From NCBI GenBank assembly GCA_965655465.1, contig CBFHGY010000003.1, positions 1 through 64,000 of the forward strand: a stretch of DNA of 64,000 nucleotides. Reading direction: 5' to 3'. Positions 52,013 to 60,955 of this stretch are shown here, one piece after another (within the stretch, counting starts at the first letter, position 1; every line of letters starts with the position of its first letter). This DNA comes from VMCP01 sp965655465 (GTDB lineage: Bacteria > Bacteroidota > Bacteroidia > NS11-12g > UBA955). The position numbers and the translations under genes were made by a program. The notes beneath the pieces were generated by a model. That model was not told the DNA's origin. It made no database searches and worked only from the letters and a program-made list of their open reading frames with translations.

Positions 52013-53134
52013 TTAAATAAAACAGGCATTACAACCCTCGCCCTCGTTATCGAGTACAATATCCTTCCATGATTCCTTTTTAATAAGCTTCTCCCTCTGC
52101 GTGCGCTTGTAATGATCTCTCTTAATTTGAGCTACACGTTCTGGCCTAGATAAATCCTCCAATCGCTCTTCGCTCCAGGAATAACCATCCTTTTCATAAT
52201 CCATAGCTGTAGCAAATAATTCCGGATGTGTCTCTAAAAGCCATACCCACTCAATTTTCTGCTGATAAAAACAGAAAAAGCAACCACTGCGACTTCTAGA
52301 ATATGTTCCTTTTACTATTTCACCGTCTAATTCTACCTCGTATTCCAAAGGCGTGTAATACGCCGGAATTCCCACCCCACTTTCTTCTAATATCCTGTAA
52401 ATATCGTCAATACCAAAATTCGAATCCTTATAAATCAAAGGAAAATCTTCCAATTTTCCCACCGGATAATCTGTCGTTTTCAAAAAGTCAAATACTACTT
52501 TATTAAAAGCCACCACATCAATATCCAACAAATCCGATACCTTTTGTTTTTGACCGTATCGCATGGATATCGGCTGCTCTAAATAATACAATACCGCATT
52601 TAACTTATCGCCCTCAACATGACTTTTATAACTCTCTATCAAAGAGGAAATCCGGCTATTGGCGAATGTTTTAGTAATTACATCTTCGCTCCAAATATTT
52701 CGACGAAATGGGAAAATGCTCTGAATATTCTCCTTTTTAGAAATATATCCCTCTCTGTCTTCATCTCCTCGTATGCCCACATAAGAAATGGTAGGATTCA
52801 TTCCTATCTCTTTCTCGAATGGATCTAATTTCATCTTCTTTGTGCACCACCTCGATGTAGAAGAGGGCAAATACCCTCCGTAAACAGCCAAAAAATGATC
52901 GAAGGAAGAAGACTCCGACGTTGCAAATACATCTACCGACTTATACTCCGTTATATTCTTTCCCAATACTGAATTTAAACGCTCAATCAAATCATAGGTT
53001 TCTTTGAGCTCCTTACCGGTATCACAGGTATAATAATTGATATTTAAAGCCGGAAAATTCTGACTCATGTAAATAGCCAAAGCCGCACTATCTTTCCCTC
53101 CTGAAATCCCTAAAACATGATTGATCGTATTCAT
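52013..53134 (-). CDS. PP-loop ATPase, phosphoadenosine phosphosulfate reductase family
   Basis: The 373-residue protein begins INHVLGISGGKDSAALAIYMSQ, a PP-loop that binds ATP. PP-loop enzymes of the PAPS reductase family adenylate substrates or transfer sulfur (DndC, SspD and others). Cys residues lie in WCTKKMKLDPF, SGCFFCFYQQKIEWVWLLETHPE, and a C-terminal CNACFI, which could bind an iron-sulfur cluster or zinc. There is no cysH/cysI or dnd neighbour, so assimilatory sulfate reduction is unlikely. Its placement tail to tail with an HNH nuclease gene suggests a DNA-modification or defence role, unproved. Specific substrate unknown. Confidence 0.8.
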   Translation of the reverse strand: MNTINHVLGISGGKDSAALAIYMSQNFPALNINYYTCDTGKELKETYDLIERLNSVLGKNITEYKSVDVFATSESSSFDHFLAVYGGYLPSSTSRWCTKKMKLDPFEKEIGMNPTISYVGIRGDEDREGYISKKENIQSIFPFRRNIWSEDVITKTFANSRISSLIESYKSHVEGDKLNAVLYYLEQPISMRYGQKQKVSDLLDIDVVAFNKVVFDFLKTTDYPVGKLEDFPLIYKDSNFGIDDIYRILEESGVGIPAYYTPLEYEVELDGEIVKGTYSRSRSGCFFCFYQQKIEWVWLLETHPELFATAMDYEKDGYSWSEERLEDLSRPERVAQIKRDHYKRTQREKLIKKESWKDIVLDNEGEGCNACFI

Positions 53135-53189
53135 AGTCCCCCAGCAAGAATAATCGAGCCAACTGGATTAAACAATGTCCAAATAAAAA

Positions 53190-53615
53190 ATGAATGTATT
53201 TTTGCTTAAATCATTTCAAACCACAATCTTGAATCAACAAAATAACAATACATGCCTCTTTTGCTACACAGATCGCGAAATACTCATTGAGAATGAGCTT
53301 GCCTTTGCGATTTTCGATAAATTTCCTGTTGTGGAAGGACATATTTTGATTATTCCCAAAAGACACTTCGACAATTATTTTGAAATAACGCAAGCCGAAC
53401 TAGAAGCGAACCATGCGATTATCCTTGAATTAAAACAACAATTACAAGAAAAAGACGCAAGTATTTCGGGGTTCAACATAGGAATAAACCAAGGCATCGA
53501 TGCGGGTCAAACGGTTATGCATTGCCACATACATTTAATTCCCCGTCGATTGGGTGATGTTGCCGAACCACGCGGTGGCATCCGGCATTTAATACCAGGG
53601 AAGGGGTTTTATTGA
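53190..53615 (+). CDS. HIT family nucleotide hydrolase
   Basis: The 141-residue protein has the histidine-triad active site HCHIHLIPRR near residue 111 and a CLFC pair near the N-terminus that fits the zinc-binding type of HIT protein. ILIIPKRHFDNYFEIT is the conserved first half. The family cleaves nucleoside phosphoramidates or diadenosine phosphates. The ATG at 53190 is the only ATG, but a -7 motif TATTTTTG lies at 53197-53204 within the first codons; a TTG at 53229 gives 128 residues with CLFC at position 8, closer to other HIT proteins. Divergent from the PP-loop gene. Confidence 0.92.
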   Translation: MNVFLLKSFQTTILNQQNNNTCLFCYTDREILIENELAFAIFDKFPVVEGHILIIPKRHFDNYFEITQAELEANHAIILELKQQLQEKDASISGFNIGINQGIDAGQTVMHCHIHLIPRRLGDVAEPRGGIRHLIPGKGFY

Positions 53616-53654
53616 GGGCTTGGACTTTCCAAAATTACCAACTTTCCCCTCACG

Positions 53655-53969
53655 CTAAAGCCCATACCGCAGCCACTCGTAACCAGTCCGTGTCCACACG
53701 CGGAGGAGCTCCCGCTCTTGTTCGCTGAAATCCCCGTTGTTGAATCCTTCTAAATCTGTAATGTCCATGTTAAAATCCCCCAATTCATCGATTTCCCAAG
53801 AAACCCAATCCGGATTTACATGTAATGTTCCTACACAGGGAAAGGACTTTCCCGCACGAATTAAATTTCCCATAATACAACGTTGCCCTCCATTACCCCC
53901 ACGTATTTTTACAGGAGGTTTGGGAGGAGACACCTGTTTTTTGATACGTTTAGTAGTACTCACTTTCAT
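53655..53969 (-). CDS. Hypothetical protein, 104 aa
   Basis: A small basic protein. The first ~25 residues are very rich in Lys, Pro and Gly (TKRIKKQVSPPKPPVKIRGGNGG); the rest is a mix of charged and aromatic residues (WVSWEIDELGDFNMDITDLEGF, LLRVWTRTGYEWLRYG). No signal peptide, no membrane span and no known domain are visible. The frame is open and codon use resembles its neighbours, but there is no supporting context, so it could be spurious. It is convergent with the HIT gene, 39 bases away. Confidence 0.5.
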   Translation of the reverse strand: MKVSTTKRIKKQVSPPKPPVKIRGGNGGQRCIMGNLIRAGKSFPCVGTLHVNPDWVSWEIDELGDFNMDITDLEGFNNGDFSEQERELLRVWTRTGYEWLRYGL

Positions 53970-54254
53970 AATCCAATGGCAAAATCAATATGTGCAAAAT
54001 AACCCCCGTTCCCCTATTCTTTCGGTTTTTTTAAATTCTCAAGAATAAAAAAAAACAACTCTTTTGGTAAATCCCAAACAAATCTGCTATTCAATAGCCG
54101 ATTTATCTAGAACCTAAAACTTTTTAAATTGGATTCTTGGCAAGCCTATCGTTATATATAGCTACTCGTTGCACAATACCCAGATTTGGAATGATTGCGT
54201 GCTAAGGGCCTTGTATACAAATAGAGAGCAAACTTAAATTCGTAAGTAAAAGTT

Positions 54255-54605
54255 TTATGTTCTGTCGTGTATAAACACCCACGTATTTCCCTCCAAAATT
54301 ATGAAATGTGCAAGGGTTACCACACATTCGTGCTCTTCGATCATGGGTGATTTTCCAAAACGAGATTCAAATTCACGGTGAAGTGCCACCATACATACAT
54401 TTTGAGCATTCACTCCAAAAGGTCCGGAGCGCAAATTTTTATTATACGTTTCCACCAATTCCTCATTGGAATGAGTTTTCAGGGATTCGGCGAAATCGGC
54501 GAAAAGTTGTAGGTTATCGCCGTAAAGCGATGCGATGAAGGTTCGGATTTTCTGAGGACCTCTGCCTGAGTTTCCGATTTGTGGTTGAGAATGATTGTGA
54601 TTCAT
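54255..54605 (-). CDS. Hypothetical cytoplasmic protein, 116 aa
   Basis: The protein has no signal peptide or membrane span. It starts with a Gln/Asn/His-rich stretch (MNHNHSQPQIGNSGRG) and then a globular part (IRTFIASLYGDNLQLFADFAESLKTHSNEELVETYN, VCMVALHREFESRFGKSP). No known family is recognised. The leader upstream (to ~54700) is unusually GC-rich and can fold into a hairpin, and a -7 element is present, so it is probably a real, regulated gene. Function unknown. Confidence 0.6.
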   Translation of the reverse strand: MNHNHSQPQIGNSGRGPQKIRTFIASLYGDNLQLFADFAESLKTHSNEELVETYNKNLRSGPFGVNAQNVCMVALHREFESRFGKSPMIEEHECVVTLAHFIILEGNTWVFIHDRT

Positions 54606-54644
54606 AGTGCTTTGTTTTTGACTTTAAGTCCCCATCATTTTGCC

Positions 54645-54664
54645 ACCGTGGTAAGCTACCCGGT
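54645..54664 (-). promoter_or_regulatory. Hairpin in the leader of the gene at 54255
   Basis: Within a ~90-base leader, far richer in GC than the surroundings, lies a stem of two 4-bp parts: ACCG (54645-54648) with CGGT (54661-54664), and GGTA (54650-54653) with TACC (54657-54660), a one-base bulge and a 3-base loop. A -7 element TATATTTG (54701-54708, minus) precedes the leader. It may be a regulatory RNA structure; no known riboswitch class is recognised. Confidence 0.35.
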
Positions 54665-54866
54665 TGGAGCGAAGCCGAAGCGCCGCGTCTTGATGTACTG
54701 CAAATATAAAATCAAGTTATGACAATTTTAAAAAAGACATTCTCGAAATACTCCATTTCATCCATTCATGAATATATTTAGTCTAAAACCTGGATAGATC
54801 GCGTATAAAAAAATGCCAAGGTGAATTGTTAAGTGATCAAAAAAATTAAGTTAAATTACGGGGAGC

Positions 54867-54895
54867 AAAAAAAAAGCCTCGCGATTGCGAGGCTT
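54867..54895 (-). terminator. Terminator of the tRNA-Phe gene
   Basis: A perfect 9-bp stem AAGCCTCGC (54874-54882) with GCGAGGCTT (54887-54895) and a 4-base loop, followed on the minus strand by a T-run (54867-54873 plus). It begins right after the tRNA. Confidence 0.9.
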
Positions 54896-54896
54896 C

Positions 54897-54972
54897 TGGT
54901 GGTATCGGACGGAATCGAACCGCCGACACAAGGATTTTCAGTCCTTTGCTCTACCGACTGAGCTACGATACC
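54897..54972 (-). tRNA. tRNA-Phe (anticodon GAA)
   Basis: The minus strand folds as a 76-base tRNA: acceptor GGTATCG with CGATACC and an encoded CCA end; D arm GCTCAGTCGGTAGAGC; anticodon stem AAGGA/TCCTT with loop CTGAAAA, giving anticodon GAA; T arm GGCGGTTCGATTCCGTC. All standard stems pair. It stands alone with a promoter upstream and a terminator downstream. Confidence 0.97.
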
Positions 54973-55015
54973 TTTTCAGAACTTCCTAATAGCACTTGCG
55001 TTTTATTAGGGAGTG

Positions 55016-55045
55016 CAAAAATACGCATTTTATTGACTCATCCAA
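55016..55045 (-). promoter_or_regulatory. Promoter of tRNA-Phe
   Basis: On the minus strand TTG (55043-55045), 19 bases, then TATTTTTG (55016-55023): the Bacteroidota sigma-A layout. The transcript would start near 55010, about 38 bases before the mature 5' end at 54972. A 7-bp inverted repeat (CCTAATA, 54985-54991, with TATTAGG, 55004-55010) lies in that leader. Confidence 0.7.
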
Positions 55046-55188
55046 GCCCACAAAAACATTTTTTTGAAAAAATCTCAAAATGACTCCTTTTTGACTTCCT
55101 CAAGGCCGGTTTTGAACGAAAATTCGCCTATGTGACATAAAAGTACACTTTTAAGATAAATTTAGGGTTCATTTCTACGAGAAAAAAA

Positions 55189-55217
55189 TTGCAATCTCAA
55201 TTTTGGTCTTATTTTTG
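55189..55217 (+). promoter_or_regulatory. Promoter of the tandem T9SS genes
   Basis: TTG (55189-55191), 18 bases, TATTTTTG (55210-55217), followed after 13 bases by the ATG at 55231. It is a good match to the Bacteroidota consensus. Confidence 0.65.
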
Positions 55218-55230
55218 ATTATCAGAAATT

Positions 55231-58071
55231 ATGAAAGCATTAAACATCAAAAAGTACTTATTAATCGGAATGATTTTAGGACTTGGATGGAACTTTAATT
55301 TATATGCACAAACGATTACCAGCGTATCGTTACAAGGAGCTAAGCCTACAGGAACCAATACATGGGATGTTGATTACATAAATGGAGCAAATTCTATTAT
55401 TGAAAAAGAAGTTTCCATAGGTTATTCGAATCATACGAATAATGGAAATGGTAATGGAAAAGATTATTTTTATTACACACAATCAGGAACAAGCCTTTGT
55501 TGGGAAGTATTACAAGGAGGTTCAGGCTCAAACTCATGGAAAACATTGCCATTTTGTGAATCAGCCAATGGTGGATTAAACAATGATCCGACACAAGGAA
55601 CACATATAACTTATTTCCGGTATAACTCTGGTAAAACTGGTTGTGCTACCACAGGTACTTTCACAGAAACGTTGTCCATTGGATGGTCAACAGTAAGCGG
55701 AAGTTCTTGCTCTGGATTTAAAACGGGTACCACACCGTTAGAATTAGAGGTAACTGTACAGGTTGTAACCGACAATCTTTACACTTGGTCAGAACCAACA
55801 TCGGGAACAGACAGCTCGTATAAAATTGCTGGCAACTGGACCCCTACTCGAACCTCTCCTAGTACAGACGATATTTTAGTTGTAGACTTAGCACAAGGTT
55901 CCAATCGAAACACGACGATTTACATGGACGGTGTATCTGATCAAATAAATCAATTTAAAATATTTCCGAATAATTATGTCACCTTTAAATGCTCTACCAG
56001 CACCAACACGGGTAATTGGACCACAGGGAATGTCACATCTTCTGACGGCGACGATTTTGTTTTAGATTCCCTAGCTGGGATGCGCTTTGACGCAGGAACA
56101 CTTAACTTGAATATACCCTCAGGCAATACGGCTATGTTCAAGTCTGACCTTAACGTGGCTGGAGGCACCTTAAATATTAATGGACCTGGATCCATCACCC
56201 ACAGAAAAAACATCAACACAACAGGTGGAGCATTGAATTACAAATCTTCAGCTACCACTACGCTTAATCTAGCTGGTAAAGACACCAAACTATCGGGTAC
56301 CGGGGGTTCATTGTATATCGATTCCACCGTAAATGTGGTTATTGGAAACGGCGCGACATCGAGCTACACGCTTGAAAGAATACTTCCTATAATTTCTAAT
56401 CTTTCACTTAAATCGGGTACAACCCTATATTCTAATGCTCCTACTTCTTACACATCGGTAAGTGCTATTAATGCATGGACGCCCTTTTTACAATTAAAGG
56501 CAACCCCTAAACCTAACTCTACAGCCCACGGTCAAATTGTAGAGATATTGGGGAATGCCACTATCGATGGTGGCGCACAATTTGAGATTTATAACAACAA
56601 ACAACGTGCTTACAGAGCTTTTGGTATTCCTTTAAAAAATGGAACACTAATTCCACAATTTACAGATGATATTGTCGTAACCGGTACCGTTACTGGAAGC
56701 AATGCCAATGATTTCACTACCACCTGTTCCTACTGCACGCATTCCATGTTCCAGTGGAACGAAAGCACCAGTTCATGGACGCCATATGCTTCAGGCAATG
56801 ATCTCACGAATATTCCTTTGGGAACTGGAATCCTTACCTTCTTCAGAGGTGCTATTGGAAACGGATTGGGTGATACATCCGCATCAGCTAACGAACAAAT
56901 CATCGACTTTAAAGGTGAACTTACCGTAGGGAGGCCCAGTATTGTACTCAACAACGGTGGAACTGGAGCCTTAAAAGGCTATAATTTAATAGGCAACCCC
57001 TACCCCTCTGCCATTGACTTACGATTAGTTTATGAATCTAATAAGTCCAAAATTTTACCCAGATTCTATTTCTACGATGCCATTGCCCGCAGATACAACG
57101 AGTGGGATAGTGTAACAAGCAACGGAAATTCTACGACGCCCAAGAAAAACGGAACTACCAAATTCCAAAATCCTGGAAATAGTGTAAAAAAAGAAGCCCG
57201 AATATTAGATGCCGGTGGAGCCGTATTCGTTGTGGTAAGCTCCAATAACGCCACAGAAACCATAACCTTCAACGAGTCACATAAAGAGCGTAGCTTACGC
57301 TCAGCAACCAAACATTTTTCAAGCGGTGTTCAAGAAGAAAATACCGTACCATGCAACGAATTGAAAGGAATGTTGCAATACCAAAAAACCGACTCCTTTC
57401 CTGAAAACGATGGTTTTACCCTAGAATTTGATATCGAAGATGGCAATCCCAAAGGCGATATCATGGATATGAATAAGTTGTATGCAGGATACTTAGGACT
57501 AGGTACCTTAACTTCTAACGACTATTGGTTATCTATAGACCGCCGCAATAAAATTGCAGAAATTGGAGAAACCAAATCTATTCCTTTAAAGGTAGCCTAT
57601 CCCAAGGAAAGTCCTGCAGCCGTGGAATTGGTGTTTCAAACTTGCGATGAGACTAACAAATCTTACGATATTCAATTATTCGATAAATTAACTCAAAAGG
57701 CCCATCCCGTGAATAACGGCAGTGTATATCCATTTACAGCTCAAACCGCTGAAGAGAAAAAACCGGATCGCTTTGAATTGCTCTTTACCGGTATTGAAAA
57801 ACAGAATAATATTTCAAGTCAACACGTAAATCCCATCGCTGTTTTCCCAAATCCTTCAGAAAATGGTGTGTTTTATGTTCTTAACAAAGAACAAAACACA
57901 AAAACAGCTTACGAAGTATTCGAACTGAATGGTCAAGTTATCACCAAAGGCACCTTGGAGTCTAGCAATCAAGTAAATACCATAAATCTAAGCGATGCTC
58001 CCAAAGGCATCTATATAATCAAATTCACTTCAAACAATCAAACTTCAACTCAAAAAGTACAACTTTATTAA
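55231..58071 (+). CDS. Large T9SS-secreted protein, first of a tandem pair
   Basis: The 946-residue protein has a signal peptide (MKALNIKKYLLIGMILGLGWNFNLYAQ). Residues ~25-180 hold an Ig-like part, ~185-230 the WSEPTSGTDSSYKIAGNWTPTRTSPSTDDILVVDL block, and a middle beta-helix-like stretch has repeated Gly/Thr/Asn turns. Later come LKGYNLIGNPYPS and the FYFYDAIARRYNEWDS block, and about residue 770 SIDRRNKIAEIGETKSIPLK. The last ~85 residues (IAVFPNPSENGVFYV, YEVFELNGQVITKG, APKGIYIIKFTS) are a Por secretion (type A) sorting tail. The next gene starts 3 bases after the stop. It is probably a surface structural protein or adhesin (inference). Confidence 0.88.
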   Translation: MKALNIKKYLLIGMILGLGWNFNLYAQTITSVSLQGAKPTGTNTWDVDYINGANSIIEKEVSIGYSNHTNNGNGNGKDYFYYTQSGTSLCWEVLQGGSGSNSWKTLPFCESANGGLNNDPTQGTHITYFRYNSGKTGCATTGTFTETLSIGWSTVSGSSCSGFKTGTTPLELEVTVQVVTDNLYTWSEPTSGTDSSYKIAGNWTPTRTSPSTDDILVVDLAQGSNRNTTIYMDGVSDQINQFKIFPNNYVTFKCSTSTNTGNWTTGNVTSSDGDDFVLDSLAGMRFDAGTLNLNIPSGNTAMFKSDLNVAGGTLNINGPGSITHRKNINTTGGALNYKSSATTTLNLAGKDTKLSGTGGSLYIDSTVNVVIGNGATSSYTLERILPIISNLSLKSGTTLYSNAPTSYTSVSAINAWTPFLQLKATPKPNSTAHGQIVEILGNATIDGGAQFEIYNNKQRAYRAFGIPLKNGTLIPQFTDDIVVTGTVTGSNANDFTTTCSYCTHSMFQWNESTSSWTPYASGNDLTNIPLGTGILTFFRGAIGNGLGDTSASANEQIIDFKGELTVGRPSIVLNNGGTGALKGYNLIGNPYPSAIDLRLVYESNKSKILPRFYFYDAIARRYNEWDSVTSNGNSTTPKKNGTTKFQNPGNSVKKEARILDAGGAVFVVVSSNNATETITFNESHKERSLRSATKHFSSGVQEENTVPCNELKGMLQYQKTDSFPENDGFTLEFDIEDGNPKGDIMDMNKLYAGYLGLGTLTSNDYWLSIDRRNKIAEIGETKSIPLKVAYPKESPAAVELVFQTCDETNKSYDIQLFDKLTQKAHPVNNGSVYPFTAQTAEEKKPDRFELLFTGIEKQNNISSQHVNPIAVFPNPSENGVFYVLNKEQNTKTAYEVFELNGQVITKGTLESSNQVNTINLSDAPKGIYIIKFTSNNQTSTQKVQLY

Positions 58072-58074
58072 TAA

Positions 58075-60831
58075 ATGAAAAACTCTTGGCTATTATTATT
58101 CATCTTCTTCCAAATTTCCATTGTCAAAGCGCAATCCATTACAGGAATTATTGCTCAAGGAGCAAGCGCTACTAGCACCAACGGTGTTTGGAGCCTTGAA
58201 TGGGATGATAATGAAGATACTACCTCTAAAATAGTTAAAGAAATAACCCTTACGCTTTCTGGAAGCACAAACGGTAAGAAGTTAATTTTTGATGCCAGTA
58301 ATGCGAGCGCCGATTGGCAAATCCAATTTGGCAGTAGAAATTCCAAAGCCTGGAAAACCTTTTGTCAGGAAACTCCAGGCTTAGGAAGTAACAAAACGGA
58401 TTACACCTTCTCGATAAGAGATTTAAGCACATCTTTAGGCACACATACGAATACAATATATGTCGGATTTGGAAACAATTGTAATAACGGATTTACTCCG
58501 CTTGTAACTATTAACATTTCGGTAAATGTAACCGACAAAAAGGTATACACTTGGGAAGGCCGAAGCGGTATAGATTCTTTTTATGATACTGACGAAAACT
58601 GGTACCCGGTAAGAACAAATCCCAATGTCAATGATATTCTTGTAGTGGACCTCGGCTCATCAACGAATAAAGTGAATACAACCATAGATATTTCTGGAGT
58701 AAGCGAAAATATTGGACAATTTAAAATCTACCCCTATAATCATGTTGATTTCAAATGCACCACGGATGCCAATTGGACTGTAGGTAGACCTTCCTCATTG
58801 AGTGGAGTAGATTTTAATGTTTCCTTAAATTCCGACATTCGTAAAACCGGTGCCGGTGAACTTGAAATTATTGTACCCGCTAATAATTCTTTAGATATCG
58901 ATGGCAGCATTACCACCCTTGCTGGAGATTTATTATTCTCAGGTGCTGGTACCCATAATATTTCAGGTAATATAAATACCCTTGGCGGTTTGCTCAATTT
59001 CACCCCCAGTAGTGGTACAAATACCTTATATTTAGATGGCAGCAAACAAGTTCTTTCGGGAAACAGTTATGTGAGTGGAACTCCTACCTTATACATCGAT
59101 ACCAATTTCAACGTTACCGTTGGTACTGCCTCTACTAGTCCCGTTGATACACTAACATTACAACGCACACTTCCGATTTATTCGGTAGTTACCCTAAGTC
59201 CTGGAACTCGCATTATTTCCAATAATCCTGCTTCAAGTTCTGAATCAGATTGGAATGCCTGGGAACCCTATTTCCAGTTAAAAGCCCCTCAATTTAACCA
59301 AGCGGTTAAACGCGGACAATTGAACGTGGTTCCCACTAGTTCAGAAATTGTTGGGGGAAGCTTATTCGAAATTTATGGAACCAATGTTAGAGCTTATCGC
59401 ATGATTGGCCTCCCCTTCGCAAATGGGGTGCACCTTTCTCAATTTTCAGATGACATAGATCTAACCGGTACCTTAAATGGCACTACCAATAAAGATTCCT
59501 TTGAAACCAGTTGCAGCGTATGCAAAACTTCCGCATTTTATTGGAATGAATCATCAGGCTCTTGGAATGCCTATGTTTCTGGCGCTACTGCAAATATTTT
59601 ACCTAAAGGAAATGGAAGTTTGATTTTCTTTAGAGGTCGGAAATCCAATGGTTTGGGAGATACCGGTGCTACTGCTAACGAGGGCATTATTGATTTCAAA
59701 GGCAAGTTACAGGTGGGCAATTATACGCATACCCTCACGAAATCATCCGGTTCTGGTGCTTTAACAGGCTTTAATTTAGTAGCAAATCCATACCCATCGA
59801 ATATTACCTTTGACGAAGTCTACTCCAAACACAAAGGAAGGGTAAAACCAAGATATAGAACTTACGATGCACGCCGTAAAACCTATAATATCTGGGATTC
59901 AACCGTTCAGAACAGTCCTGGTAAATCTGGAGCCCGAAAATTTGCAAGTTCAAGCAACCAACAAGCCAAAATCATTGCCGCTGGAGCTGCATTTTTTATT
60001 GAAGCTGAGGCCAATAATGAAACAATTTCATTTACCGAAAGCATGAAAACTCCGTTTACTGAAGCTACAACCGCTCAACATGGAGTGCAAGAACTAAACG
60101 AAACCCCCTGCAATCATTTATTGGTGAATTTAGCATACCGCAGCGATACCCTTTTCGACTCCGACAATGTTACCATTCAATTTGATATTGAAAACCCCAC
60201 CGTAACTCACAATGCTACAGAAACAGACGTAGTAGAGTTTTATGCGGGATACCTAGGTATCGGAACGCTATCTCCAGAAGGAACCTGGCTCACCATAGAC
60301 CGCAGACCTAAAATGGCCGAAATCAATGAAAGTTATACCTTACCGCTTAAAACCGTTTATCCTAAAGATGCCCTAAAACAAATGGTAATGGATTTCAATT
60401 ATTGTACTGAAGAACAATCCAATTATCAGATTTTATTAATCGACAAAGTAAAGAATACAAGTACCGAAGTAAAGGATCTTATGAGTTATTCTTTTGAGAT
60501 TTCAAGTTCTGAAGAAAAGCGTGACAATCGTTTTGAACTATTATTTACTGGAATAGAAAAACAAAATTCAACGGAGAATCTATCACATACATCATTAAGC
60601 ATTTTCCCAAATCCTTCAGATAACGGAGAATTCTTTATCGCCAATCCCCAAAATCATGCTATAAATACCCTACAAATTCTAGATCAAAGCGGTAAAATCG
60701 TTCTGGAATCATCGATTGAATCAAAACAAAGTCTTATCCATATGAACATCGAAACCTTAAAGTCGGGTTGGTATATTCTGCGTATAAATAGCCTTACAAA
60801 CAGTGAAAACCACCCCATAATCATCAAATAA
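58075..60831 (+). CDS. Large T9SS-secreted protein, second of a tandem pair
   Basis: The 918-residue protein is a paralogue of the upstream one. It has a signal peptide (MKNSWLLLFIFFQISIVKAQ), an N-terminal WSLEWDDNEDTTSKIVKEITLTLSGS part, the TWEGRSGIDSFYDTDENWYPVRTNPNVNDILVVDL block, LTGFNLVANPYPS, and TIDRRPKMAEINESYTLPLK. It ends in a type A T9SS tail (LSIFPNPSDNGEFFIA, LQILDQSGKIVLES, LKSGWYILRINS). The two genes are separated by 3 bases and would be co-transcribed. Divergence between them is spread evenly, so the duplication is not recent. Confidence 0.88.
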   Translation: MKNSWLLLFIFFQISIVKAQSITGIIAQGASATSTNGVWSLEWDDNEDTTSKIVKEITLTLSGSTNGKKLIFDASNASADWQIQFGSRNSKAWKTFCQETPGLGSNKTDYTFSIRDLSTSLGTHTNTIYVGFGNNCNNGFTPLVTINISVNVTDKKVYTWEGRSGIDSFYDTDENWYPVRTNPNVNDILVVDLGSSTNKVNTTIDISGVSENIGQFKIYPYNHVDFKCTTDANWTVGRPSSLSGVDFNVSLNSDIRKTGAGELEIIVPANNSLDIDGSITTLAGDLLFSGAGTHNISGNINTLGGLLNFTPSSGTNTLYLDGSKQVLSGNSYVSGTPTLYIDTNFNVTVGTASTSPVDTLTLQRTLPIYSVVTLSPGTRIISNNPASSSESDWNAWEPYFQLKAPQFNQAVKRGQLNVVPTSSEIVGGSLFEIYGTNVRAYRMIGLPFANGVHLSQFSDDIDLTGTLNGTTNKDSFETSCSVCKTSAFYWNESSGSWNAYVSGATANILPKGNGSLIFFRGRKSNGLGDTGATANEGIIDFKGKLQVGNYTHTLTKSSGSGALTGFNLVANPYPSNITFDEVYSKHKGRVKPRYRTYDARRKTYNIWDSTVQNSPGKSGARKFASSSNQQAKIIAAGAAFFIEAEANNETISFTESMKTPFTEATTAQHGVQELNETPCNHLLVNLAYRSDTLFDSDNVTIQFDIENPTVTHNATETDVVEFYAGYLGIGTLSPEGTWLTIDRRPKMAEINESYTLPLKTVYPKDALKQMVMDFNYCTEEQSNYQILLIDKVKNTSTEVKDLMSYSFEISSSEEKRDNRFELLFTGIEKQNSTENLSHTSLSIFPNPSDNGEFFIANPQNHAINTLQILDQSGKIVLESSIESKQSLIHMNIETLKSGWYILRINSLTNSENHPIIIK

Positions 60832-60885
60832 CACAAAATAATACACTAAATTTCAGCAAAAAAATTAAAACTATGCACAAAACAC

Positions 60886-60915
60886 TTGTTTAGACAACGC
60901 ACATTTGTATTTTTG
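60886..60915 (+). promoter_or_regulatory. Promoter of the 59-residue sorting-signal gene
   Basis: TTG (60886-60888), 19 bases, TATTTTTG (60908-60915): the Bacteroidota sigma-A layout. The transcript would start about 35 bases before the ATG at 60956. Confidence 0.65.
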
Positions 60916-60955
60916 TATAGAATTATAATCATCGAAAAAAATAAAAAGAAATCAT

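Noticed and set aside
53190..53228. Using the -7 motif in the HIT gene as proof of a TTG start at 53229
   Set aside because: The motif TATTTTTG could be chance and there is no TTG at the -33 distance, so the ATG at 53190 is kept in the listing with the alternative noted.
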